A stretch of DNA of 6,627 nt from JBBSHJ01 sp038253135. Lineage in GTDB: Bacteria > Actinomycetota > Actinomycetes > Mycobacteriales > QHCD01. The notes under the pieces were generated by a model, which worked only from the letters and a program-made list of their open reading frames with translations, searched no databases and was not told the origin of the DNA. The translations under genes and the position numbers were made by a program. Position 1 is the stretch's first letter. Each line of letters starts with the position of its first letter. The stretch is from NCBI GenBank assembly GCA_038253135.1, contig JBBSHJ010000140.1:1-6627 (forward strand), read 5' to 3'. Positions 1-5,688 of the stretch are shown here, piece by piece.

Positions 1-116
1 GCCCGGCGACCCCCATGCCTGACGTCCTGGTCATCGGCGCCGGGCACCATCACCTCAGGCCCGGCGACCCCCATGCCTGACGTCCTGGTCATCGGCGCCG
101 GGCACAATGCCCTCAT
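1..116 (+). repeat. Imperfect 58-bp tandem duplication at the operon start
   Basis: Bases 1-47 are repeated exactly at 59-105. The following 11 bases of each unit (48-58 versus 106-116) still match at 7 positions, so this is a head-to-tail repeat of period 58 with four differences (48, 51, 52, 58). Each copy holds the same junction, ATGCCTGA, with ATG at 15 and 73. The TGA of that octamer closes a reading frame ending Pro-Gly-Asp-Pro-His-Ala in both copies. The ancestral junction was therefore probably an 8-base overlap between an upstream gene's stop and the desaturase start. Because 58 is not a multiple of 3, the copies lie in different frames. The left edge coincides with the window edge, so more of the repeat may lie outside. 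Confidence 0.9.
15..80 (+). pseudogene. Orphan duplicated 5' end of the desaturase gene (21-codon ORF)
   Basis: The first copy of the tandem duplication begins with ATG at 15 and encodes the same first eleven residues as the downstream desaturase (MPDVLVIGAGH). It then diverges (HHLR...) and stops at TGA 78-80, which overlaps the real ATG at 73. It is too short to be a functional enzyme and is best read as a broken copy of the gene start. It could act as a relay: ribosomes ending an upstream gene at 20-22 could restart at 15 and end again on top of the ATG at 73, keeping the desaturase translationally coupled. That role is inference. No Shine-Dalgarno sequence is visible before it. Confidence 0.4.
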
Positions 117-1653
117 CGCCGGGTGCTATCTCGCCCGCGCCGGGCTCGACGTCGAGGTCATCGAGCGCGACACGGTGCCGGGCGGCGCGGTCTCGACGGT
201 GCACCGGTGGCCCGGTTATGCGGTGGACCGCGGTTCGAGCGCGCACGTCATGTTCCGGCACACCGGCATCGCCGAGGACCTGGACCTCGCGTCGTACGGG
301 CTGCACTATGACGACGTCGATCCCTGGGGCTTTGCGCCGTTCGAGACGCCACAGGGCCAGGTGGCACTGACCTTCTGGCGAGACCTGGATCGCACCTGCG
401 CGTCGATCGCCCGCCTGTGCGGCGGCGCGGAAGCCGCGGCGTACCGACGCTTCGTCGCCGAGTGGACGACCCGTAGCGATCGCATCTTCGCCGCGTTCGC
501 CGGCCCGGCGACGCCCGGACGGATCGGCCGGAGCCTCTGGGGCCTCGGGCGGGCCACCGGACTGTCCGGGCCGGCGCTGTCGCAGGAGTTCCTGGCCAGC
601 GGCGACCGGCTGCTGGACGCGACGTTCGAGGACGAACGCCTCAAGACGGCGCTCTCCTGGCTCGGCGCGCAGTCCGGGCCCCCGACGCACGAGCCCGGTA
701 CGGCGGCGCTCGTCGGCTGGCTGGCCCTGCTGCACCGGATCCCGCCTGGACACCCGCACGGCGGCAGCGGGGCGTTGACGGCGGCACTGGCCGCGCGTCT
801 GCACGCCGACGGCGGGCGGCTGCGCCTCGGTGATCCGGTCACGGCGATCGAGACCGCGGGCGACCGCGTGACCGGCGCCCGCACGGCCTCCGGCGACCGG
901 GTCGCGGCCACGACCGTCGTCGCCGGCTGCCACATCCTCGCCACCCTCGGGCTGCTCGGCGACGCCTGCCCGGAGCCCGTCCGCCGCCGCGCCACCCGCA
1001 TCGACGTCGGGGACGGCATCGGCATGGTGGTCCGCCTCGGCACCCGGGCGCTGCCGGCGTACCCCGCCGACACCGACGGCGCCGCGGCGCGTGCGCTGCA
1101 GCTGCTGGCCCCGTCGCGGACCGCGCTGCGGGCGGCGTACGGCGACTTCCGCGCCGGCCGCCCAGCCCGCGAGCCGGCCGCGCTGGCGATGAGCTTCTCC
1201 GCGCTCGACCCCACCATCGCGCCCCCGGGCCGGCACAATGTGAGCATCTGGGGGCAGTGGCACCCGTATCAGCCGGCCGGCGAGTCCTGGTCCTCGATCG
1301 GCCGTCGCGAAGCGGACAAGCTGATCGCCGCCGTCGAGCGGTCCGCGCCGGGCTTTGCCGGCACGATCGAGCACGAGCACGTCCAGACACCCGCGGACCT
1401 GGAGCGTGAACTCGCCCTGCCGCATGGCAATGTCATGCACGTGGAGATGTCCCTGGCGTCGATGTTCTTCCACCGGCCATTGCCCGAGCTGGCCCGCCAG
1501 CGGATGCCCGGACTTGCCGGGCTCTACCTCACCGGCGCGTCGATGCATCCCGGCGGCGGTGTCTTCGGCGCCAGCGGGCGTACGGCCGCCCGGCTGGTGC
1601 TGGCCGACCGGCGGCCGGCGCGTCGGGCGCTTGCGCGGGCGGTCCGGCGATGA
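73..1653 (+). CDS. FAD-dependent carotenoid desaturase/oxygenase, CrtI/CrtD/CrtO superfamily
   Basis: Predicted 526-residue phytoene-dehydrogenase-like flavoprotein. The N-terminus has the ADP-binding Rossmann motif VIGAGHNALIAG (residues 6-17), with Glu31 of the following ERD positioned to bind the FAD ribose. A conserved Gly-rich segment PHGGSGALTAALA lies near 227-239. The C-terminus carries the family FAD-binding signature LYLTGASMHPGGG...GASGR (about 484-503), whose HPGGG form is typical of CrtO/CrtD-like members rather than classical CrtI. Length is normal for the family. The start at 73 is chosen because the Rossmann strand follows at once; no clear Shine-Dalgarno sequence is present and the frame stays open upstream to the window edge. 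It overlaps the next gene by ATGA. Next to cruF and cruC, a CrtD-type 3',4'-desaturase of a hydroxylated carotene is the most likely role, as in sioxanthin-type clusters. A CrtO-type 4-ketolase is the main alternative, and sequence alone does not separate them. Confidence 0.85.
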   Translation: MPDVLVIGAGHNALIAGCYLARAGLDVEVIERDTVPGGAVSTVHRWPGYAVDRGSSAHVMFRHTGIAEDLDLASYGLHYDDVDPWGFAPFETPQGQVALTFWRDLDRTCASIARLCGGAEAAAYRRFVAEWTTRSDRIFAAFAGPATPGRIGRSLWGLGRATGLSGPALSQEFLASGDRLLDATFEDERLKTALSWLGAQSGPPTHEPGTAALVGWLALLHRIPPGHPHGGSGALTAALAARLHADGGRLRLGDPVTAIETAGDRVTGARTASGDRVAATTVVAGCHILATLGLLGDACPEPVRRRATRIDVGDGIGMVVRLGTRALPAYPADTDGAAARALQLLAPSRTALRAAYGDFRAGRPAREPAALAMSFSALDPTIAPPGRHNVSIWGQWHPYQPAGESWSSIGRREADKLIAAVERSAPGFAGTIEHEHVQTPADLERELALPHGNVMHVEMSLASMFFHRPLPELARQRMPGLAGLYLTGASMHPGGGVFGASGRTAARLVLADRRPARRALARAVRR

Positions 1654-2489
1654 GAAGCACCACGCCCGCCACCGTCGACTGGTCGGATTTGGCCGTACGC
1701 GACGGCGGGCCGACGGCGGAGGGTGACCAATCAACGGGACGAAGCGCCGGGGTGGGGTCACCGGTGCCGCGCTCGGTGGCTGCCGCATTGGCGGCCGGCG
1801 GTGTGCTCGGTCAGGTCGCGTACCCCCTCACCCGCGGCGCCGCCCGCGACCTCGTCACGGTGACGACCGTGGCGCTGTTCCTCGCCGCCGTCCTGCTGGA
1901 GTCGCGCACGGCGCGGGTCGCGTCCGGCGTCGTGGGGATCGCGGCGGGCGCCTACGGAGTCGAGCTGCTCGGCGTGCACACCGGCTGGCCGTTCGGGCAC
2001 TACCGCTACACCGGCGGCCTCGGTCCGGCACCCGGCGGCGTACCGCTCGTCGTCGCCCTGTCGTGGGCCGCGATGGCGACGGCGGCGCTGCGATGCGCCC
2101 GCTTCACCTGGTCGCGCCGGTGGAGCACGCTGATCGCGGCGGCGTGGACCTTGGTGGCCTGGGACCTCTTCCTGGATCCGCAGATGGTGGCCGCCGGGCA
2201 CTGGCGCTGGGCCGCCCCGCATCCCGGCTGGTACGCCGTGCCGTTGAGCAACCTCGCCGGCTGGCTGGCCGTGGCAACCGTGCTCTGCGCCGCTCTGCTG
2301 CTCGCCTGGGGCCGCGAGCGGACCGGGCCGGCGCCCACGGTGTCGGTGGTGATCCTGCTCTGGACCTACGTCGCCGAGGTGATCGGCAACCTGTTCTTCT
2401 TCGACCGGCCACTGCTGGCCGTCGTCGGTGCCGTGGTGATGGGAGTGACCGTGGGACCAATCGGGCGTTCGTTAGCCAGGCACCGATGA
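1650..2489 (+). CDS. cruF: CruF-type carotenoid 1',2'-hydratase (DUF422 membrane protein)
   Basis: Predicted 279-residue polytopic inner-membrane protein with about seven hydrophobic segments from residue 43 onward. Recognisable family blocks are E105...GWPFGHYRYT (112-121), WDLFLDPQMV..GHWRW (171-187, acidic residues Asp172 and Asp176), WYAVPLSNLAGW (194-205) and YVAEVIGNLFFF (240-251). These fit the carotenoid biosynthesis/CruF family, which adds water across the 1',2' double bond of a psi end of gamma-carotene-like substrates to give a tertiary 1'-hydroxyl. The start is the ATG overlapping the desaturase stop (ATGA, 1650-1653). The first 40 residues are hydrophilic and not family-like, so internal GTG starts at 1752 or 1764 are possible, though neither has a well-spaced Shine-Dalgarno sequence. 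Leu275, five codons from the end, is a rare TTA codon (2472-2474). The product would be the substrate of the adjacent glycosyltransferase. Confidence 0.85.
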   Translation: MRSTTPATVDWSDLAVRDGGPTAEGDQSTGRSAGVGSPVPRSVAAALAAGGVLGQVAYPLTRGAARDLVTVTTVALFLAAVLLESRTARVASGVVGIAAGAYGVELLGVHTGWPFGHYRYTGGLGPAPGGVPLVVALSWAAMATAALRCARFTWSRRWSTLIAAAWTLVAWDLFLDPQMVAAGHWRWAAPHPGWYAVPLSNLAGWLAVATVLCAALLLAWGRERTGPAPTVSVVILLWTYVAEVIGNLFFFDRPLLAVVGAVVMGVTVGPIGRSLARHR

Positions 2490-3607
2490 ATCCGTGTCGG
2501 CTGCTCACGAGGGCCGGTACGACGCTCGCGGTCGCCGGCGCCGTACACAGTGTCGTCAACTCCAAGCTGCTGCGGCAACCCGACGAGCAGCCGCGGGACT
2601 GCGAGCACCCGGTCTCGATCCTCGTCCCGGCGCGCAATGAGGCCGACCGCATCGGCACGATGATCGCGTCCCTGCGCGCGCAGATCTCCCTGCCACGGGT
2701 GGAAATTCTCGTCCTCGACGACTGCTCCACCGATCGCACCGGCGACGTGGCGCGCGCCGCCGCCGCTGGAGACCGCCGGGTCCGGGTGCTGTCGGGAACG
2801 CCGCCGCCACCAGGATGGCTCGGCAAGCCGCACGCGTGCGCCCAGCTCGCCACCGCCGCGGATCCGCACGCCGAGACCCTGGTCTTCGTGGATGCAGATG
2901 TCGAGCTCGAGCCCTGCGCGGTCGCGGCCATGCTGGACACGCTGCACCGCTCGGGATTCGACTTCATCTCACCGCTCCCGCGCCTCGTCGCGGAGTCGCG
3001 GGCCGAGCGGCTGGTGCAGCCGCTGCTGCCTTGGTCGATCCTGACGACCGTGCCGCTGCGGTTCGCCGAATACACCACCCGCCCGTCGCTCGCCGTGCTG
3101 GCCGGCCCGTTCTGCGCGGTCCGGCGGCGCGCGTACGACGCCGCCGGCGGGCACGCCGCAGTCCGCGGCGAGGTGGTCGAGGACATCGAGCTCGGGCACG
3201 CCCTGCGGCGCACCGGTGCCGTCGGCGGCACCGTGGACGGCAGCCACATCGCCAGGATCCGCATGTACTCCGGATGGCGCGACCTGCAGACCGGCTACGG
3301 CAAGTCCGCGTGGCGGGCCTTCGGCTCGCCGGCCCGGGTGGCCGTCGTAATGGCCGTGCTGGCGACCGCGTACGTCGTACCGCCGGTGGCCGCCGTCGGC
3401 GGGTCCGGTGTGGGCGCGATCGGTTATGCGGCCGGGGTTTTCGGGCGGGTGGTGAGCGCCCGGCGGACCGGCGGCCGGCAGTTTCCCGATGCGCTGGCCC
3501 ATCCCGCGTCGGTCGCGGTCGCGATCTGGATCACCTGCCAGTCGGTCCTGGGGCATCGGCGCGGGACGCTGCACTGGAAGGATCGACCAGTCGACCCGCC
3601 ACGATGA
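2486..3607 (+). CDS. cruC: CruC-type carotenoid glycosyltransferase (GT2 family)
   Basis: Predicted 373-residue membrane-associated family 2 glycosyltransferase. The N-terminal hydrophobic stretch (about 10-25) is followed by the GT-A fold: strand VSILVPARNEADRI (43-56), the nucleotide-binding Asp pair in LVLDDCSTDRT (75-85), the GWLGKPHACAQL segment (110-121), the metal-binding DAD (136-138), the acceptor-side GEVVEDIELG (228-237, Glu232-Asp233) and RMYSGWRDL (259-267), a Q/RxxRW-like region. The C-terminus has two or three hydrophobic segments (about 284-304, 308-323, 341-356) and ends in LHWKDRP, a tail I associate with CruC-like enzymes. The expected reaction is transfer of glucose from a nucleotide sugar to the 1'-hydroxyl made by CruF. 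The start is the ATG overlapping the cruF stop (ATGA, 2486-2489); an in-frame opening back to 2063 is only an overlap with cruF. Sugar identity is not visible from the sequence. Confidence 0.82.
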   Translation: MNPCRLLTRAGTTLAVAGAVHSVVNSKLLRQPDEQPRDCEHPVSILVPARNEADRIGTMIASLRAQISLPRVEILVLDDCSTDRTGDVARAAAAGDRRVRVLSGTPPPPGWLGKPHACAQLATAADPHAETLVFVDADVELEPCAVAAMLDTLHRSGFDFISPLPRLVAESRAERLVQPLLPWSILTTVPLRFAEYTTRPSLAVLAGPFCAVRRRAYDAAGGHAAVRGEVVEDIELGHALRRTGAVGGTVDGSHIARIRMYSGWRDLQTGYGKSAWRAFGSPARVAVVMAVLATAYVVPPVAAVGGSGVGAIGYAAGVFGRVVSARRTGGRQFPDALAHPASVAVAIWITCQSVLGHRRGTLHWKDRPVDPPR

Positions 3608-3615
3608 AGAGGTGG

Positions 3616-5082
3616 CTAATCCCGGGCCAGACCGCCGCTGTCACTGGCCGTCCGCGAGCTGTCCGGGATCGTCGGCGGGGTTGCCTGCGCCGATGCGAGC
3701 GGGGAGGACGCCGCGGCGTCGAGGCGTCGCAGCAGCACGATGGTCTGGGCGCTGTAAACGGTGGCGGTGACCGCCGCATGGATCGCTATCGCATAGAGGG
3801 AAAAAAGCGGTGCTCCGGCGAGGACGCCGGCGAGTATCCAGATGTTGTAGAGGTTTCGACGGCCGGCAATTCGGCGGAAATGGCGGGCGAACGGGCTGGA
3901 GTCGTCGAGGCTGTGCCCGGCCTGCTTGCCATAGTGGTCGTAGATGCTCCGATAAAACGCAACGAGGGTAACCGTGATCCCGGCGAGCAATAAGGGCGTG
4001 GCGGTGTCGTCGGTGTCGTGTATCGCCCAGGCAAGGGCGAGGATCCAGGAGTATTCATACAGCATGTCGAAGGCGTGCTCGAGAGCGCCCGTCCGAGTGA
4101 CGCGACCGGTCACCCGAGCCAGTTTGCCATCGAGCCCGTCGGCCAGTCCGACGGCGAAGCTGAGCAGCGATCCGGCGAGCAGCGCGCCGGTGGCCAGCAG
4201 GGCGGTGACGGCGTAGGCCAAGATGTTCACCGCGATCGATACCTGATTGGGTGTGATGCGGCCGGTGCGGGCGAGCGGCGCGACCAGGGCGTTTTCCAGC
4301 GGCCGGTGCACCCAGTGCGCGAGCGCATCGGAGGCATTCTTGGCTGCGTTGTCGATGAGCAGGTGTTCGGCCGCGGCCAGGTCGGTCGGCGTGTCGATAT
4401 CCACCCACCACGGTGCCACGCCTTTACGCAGTTTCGGAATGTAGGGATCGATGGCGCTGATGTCGAGCGCGCTGACCTCGACCTCGCGCATGGTGGCCGC
4501 CAGCTCACCGACTCCGGCAGGCACGAGCGTCGCCAGCGCGGTCAGGTAGGAATCGGTGCAGCGGAAAACGCCGATATCGGTACCGGTCCACACCGGGATC
4601 TGTTTGCCGATATCGGCGATCCGCCCGTCGGTGCAAAGCACGTGGGTAGCGTCTTCACCGGCACCGCTGGGGTCGACGGCGGCCAGCACATCGCCCGGGA
4701 CCTCGCGGTCGAGCATCGCGGCAAGAATCCGCTCGTCGATGAGATGGTCGCCCATGACGAGCAGGAACTCACGACCCAGGAACTCGCGGGCGGCGAGCAC
4801 CGATCCGGCATTGCCGTCGGCCCATGCCGCGTTGACGGCGTACCGGATATGGACGCCCAGCCGATCACCGCAGCCCAGGTGGTCGCGGATGAGACTTTCG
4901 CCGTGGCCGACCGTCACCACGATCTCGCGCACGCCGACGGCTCGAAGCCCGCCGATCACCCGGTCGATGATCGGTACGCCGAGCACCGACACCAGCGTCT
5001 TTGGCCGGCCCGTGCTGACCGAGGAGAGCCGCGATCCGCAGCCCGCGGCAATGATGAGGGCCGGTAGGTCCGTTGCTGCCAT
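3616..5082 (-). CDS. Nucleotidyltransferase - CDP-alcohol phosphatidyltransferase fusion (IPCT/DIPPS-like)
   Basis: Predicted 488-residue two-domain protein. Residues 6-243 form a nucleotidyltransferase: AAGCGSRL (12-19) with Lys28 in RPKTL, then WADGNAGSVLAA (87-98), the catalytic MGDH (110-113), GKQIP (159-163) and WWVDIDTPTDL (225-235). This resembles inositol-1-phosphate cytidylyltransferases. Residues 255-465 form an integral-membrane CDP-alcohol phosphatidyltransferase with D315-x2-D318-G319-x2-A322-R323-x8-G332, then E335 and D339 where the canonical motif has Asp at 336 and 340. GRRNLYNIW follows at 407-415, then two more hydrophobic segments and a polar Ser/Thr-rich tail. Known IPCT/DIPPS fusions activate inositol-1-phosphate with CTP and condense it with a second inositol phosphate; here substrate and product are inferred only. 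The start is fixed by a strong ribosome binding site 5 bases upstream. Leu364 uses a rare TTA codon (3991-3993). GC richness looks lower than in the carotenoid genes. The gene is convergent with cruC, separated by 8 bases, and nothing suggests a shared pathway. Confidence 0.8.
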   Translation of the reverse strand: MAATDLPALIIAAGCGSRLSSVSTGRPKTLVSVLGVPIIDRVIGGLRAVGVREIVVTVGHGESLIRDHLGCGDRLGVHIRYAVNAAWADGNAGSVLAAREFLGREFLLVMGDHLIDERILAAMLDREVPGDVLAAVDPSGAGEDATHVLCTDGRIADIGKQIPVWTGTDIGVFRCTDSYLTALATLVPAGVGELAATMREVEVSALDISAIDPYIPKLRKGVAPWWVDIDTPTDLAAAEHLLIDNAAKNASDALAHWVHRPLENALVAPLARTGRITPNQVSIAVNILAYAVTALLATGALLAGSLLSFAVGLADGLDGKLARVTGRVTRTGALEHAFDMLYEYSWILALAWAIHDTDDTATPLLLAGITVTLVAFYRSIYDHYGKQAGHSLDDSSPFARHFRRIAGRRNLYNIWILAGVLAGAPLFSLYAIAIHAAVTATVYSAQTIVLLRRLDAAASSPLASAQATPPTIPDSSRTASDSGGLARD

Positions 5083-5087
5083 TGCTA

Positions 5088-5095
5088 CCACCTCC
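5088..5095 (-). promoter_or_regulatory. Strong Shine-Dalgarno site of the fusion gene
   Basis: On the minus strand the sequence reads GGAGGTGG-TAGCA-ATG. GGAGG lies 8 bases before the start codon at 5082, ideal spacing for 16S rRNA pairing. It decides the start at 5082 over upstream in-frame starts reaching back to 5328. It is the only textbook ribosome binding site in the window. Confidence 0.85.
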
Positions 5096-5288
5096 CTACG
5101 CGACGTATGAGGAAGATAACGGCACAGAGCACCGGAAGACCAGAATCGCTTCTCGGCGACAGCGTGGCCGACCGGCGCTGTGGTCGTTTGACGCTCCAAC
5201 TGCGCGGCGGCCGCGCTCTGATCCGAAATCGGGAAGCGCACTCGGGTGCTCGGGCGGCGAAGGCGATCTCGGCCTGATCGGCAACCGG

Positions 5289-5393
5289 CGTGTGGTCCTG
5301 CGCCTGATAGAGCCGGCCCGGACCACATGGTCGACGCGCGTGAACAGGTTGGGCGTGGCGCCCTCGGCGAGGATGCCGGCCGACGCGTCGACC
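5289..5393. repeat. Two adjacent stem-loops (inverted repeats)
   Basis: Stem-loop 1 pairs CGTGTGGTCC (5289-5298) with GGACCACATG (5320-5329): eight consecutive perfect pairs plus one G-T and one more C-G, with a 21-base loop. Stem-loop 2 pairs GGTCGACGCG (5329-5338) with CGCGTCGACC (5384-5393), 10 perfect pairs enclosing 45 bases. That loop contains its own hairpin GGGCG-TGG-CGCCC (5351-5363) and an alternative, overlapping CCTC-GGC-GAGG. The two stems abut at 5329. No T-tract follows either, so these are not classic terminators. They could be a structured RNA, a regulatory leader, protein-binding sites or the remnant of an element. Confidence 0.5.
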
Positions 5394-5515
5394 CGTCCTG
5401 ATCGTCTCTCGATTGCTGAGATACTCGGAGGTATGGCCGGGTGCCGCGGCGGTTATCTCACCATTCGGCGTCGCGGTATGCCCTTGCGGGCCAACTGCCC
5501 CGCCTGGCCGGCCGG

Positions 5516-5538
5516 GGAACTCTCTGGAGAGAGCTTCC
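5516..5538. repeat. Bulged stem-loop
   Basis: GGAACTCTC (5516-5524) pairs with GAGAG (5529-5533) and TTCC (5535-5538) around a TGGA loop, with one unpaired C at 5534, giving nine pairs in all. It is followed by TTCCC rather than a T-run, so a Rho-independent terminator is unlikely. There is no gene upstream on the plus strand for it to terminate. It lies about 140 bases before the 13E12-type pseudogene. Confidence 0.4.
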
Positions 5539-5588
5539 TTCCCAGCCGTGAATCCGGATAAGACACCAGTTCTGGACGCGATCCGATA

Positions 5589-5606
5589 TTGTTAGCCGGC
5601 TAGCAA
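5589..5606. promoter_or_regulatory. 18-bp near-perfect palindrome, candidate operator
   Basis: TTGTTAGCCGGCTAGCAA reads the same on both strands except for one T/G pair, and its core TAGCCGGCTA is perfect. This length and symmetry suit a homodimeric repressor such as a TetR-like protein. It lies about 75 bases before the pseudogene start and far (about 500 bases) from the fusion gene start. No regulator gene is visible nearby, so the binding partner is unknown. Confidence 0.35.
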
Positions 5607-5660
5607 ATGGGCGCCATGATTCTGTGGAAGAGGGTCATCAAGCCCAGCGTCGGGGCGTGG

Positions 5661-5676
5661 TCGATAGTATTATCGA
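5661..5676 (+). promoter_or_regulatory. Inverted repeat holding a -10-like TAGTAT
   Basis: TCGATA-GTAT-TATCGA is a perfect 6+6 inverted repeat in an AT-rich patch that stands out from the GC-rich surroundings. Within it TAGTAT (5665-5670) fits the actinobacterial TANNNT -10 pattern. Transcription starting 7 or so bases later would begin almost at ATG 5681, which would make the mRNA leaderless and explain why no Shine-Dalgarno sequence precedes that ATG. I see no good -35 box. The repeat overlaps the SOS-like box by four bases. Confidence 0.4.
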
Positions 5677-5688
5677 ACGCATGTACGA
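5673..5688 (+). promoter_or_regulatory. LexA/SOS-box-like site overlapping the pseudogene start codon
   Basis: TCGAAC-GCAT-GTACGA matches the mycobacterial/actinobacterial LexA consensus TCGAAC-N4-GTTCGA at 11 of 12 specified bases (the mismatch is A at 5685). It spans the ATG at 5681 and the second and third codons. From established knowledge, several 13E12-repeat genes of Mycobacterium tuberculosis carry such SOS boxes at their starts. Finding one in the same place here supports both the start choice and former DNA-damage control. The mismatch may weaken binding. Confidence 0.7.

Larger units (their letters stand above)
5083..5660. other. Intergenic region without a convincing gene, rich in inverted repeats
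   Basis: About 580 bases lie between the divergently oriented fusion gene and the 13E12-type pseudogene. Open frames exist on both strands, but none has a recognisable domain or a well-placed ribosome binding site. The best-looking small frame starts at ATG 5433 (42 codons to 5561), and its GGAGG sits only 1-2 bases before the ATG. The stretch should hold the promoter of the fusion gene, but I could not identify convincing -35/-10 boxes for it. Several stem-loops and a palindrome in it are listed separately. A short plus-strand segment near 5262-5315 reads GDLGLIGNRR..., which loosely recalls the start of GH15-type proteins. It is not enough to call a gene remnant. Confidence 0.6.

Noticed and set aside
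55..1788. Long open frame on the minus strand across the desaturase gene
   Set aside because: It is antisense to a clear FAD enzyme, is low in complexity (Arg/Gly/Ala/Pro-rich) and shows no domain. It is a by-product of high GC content.
3598..3616. GCCAC...GTGGC hairpin between the convergent stop codons as a two-way terminator
   Set aside because: It has only five pairs, a 9-base loop and no T-tract on either side.
2815..3993. Long plus-strand frame overlapping cruC and the 3' part of the fusion gene
   Set aside because: The sequence is Arg/Gly-rich with no motifs, and it overlaps two well-supported genes on both strands.
5262..5315. Plus-strand segment reading GDLGLIGNRRVV, resembling the start of GH15-type glucoamylase-like proteins
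   Set aside because: The similarity covers only about ten residues and has no continuation in any frame. It also lies in a stem-loop-rich stretch. A protein search of this segment would be decisive.
5433..5561. 42-codon ORF after GGAGG in the intergenic region
   Set aside because: GGAGG is only 1-2 bases from the ATG, no family is recognisable, and the frame continues open upstream without a gene-like pattern.
5514..5606. Possible c-di-AMP (ydaO-type) riboswitch, from GGGGAAC followed by GTGAATCC and later GTTAGCC
   Set aside because: The conserved 3' half of that riboswitch cannot be found and the spacing is wrong. A covariance-model search would settle it.
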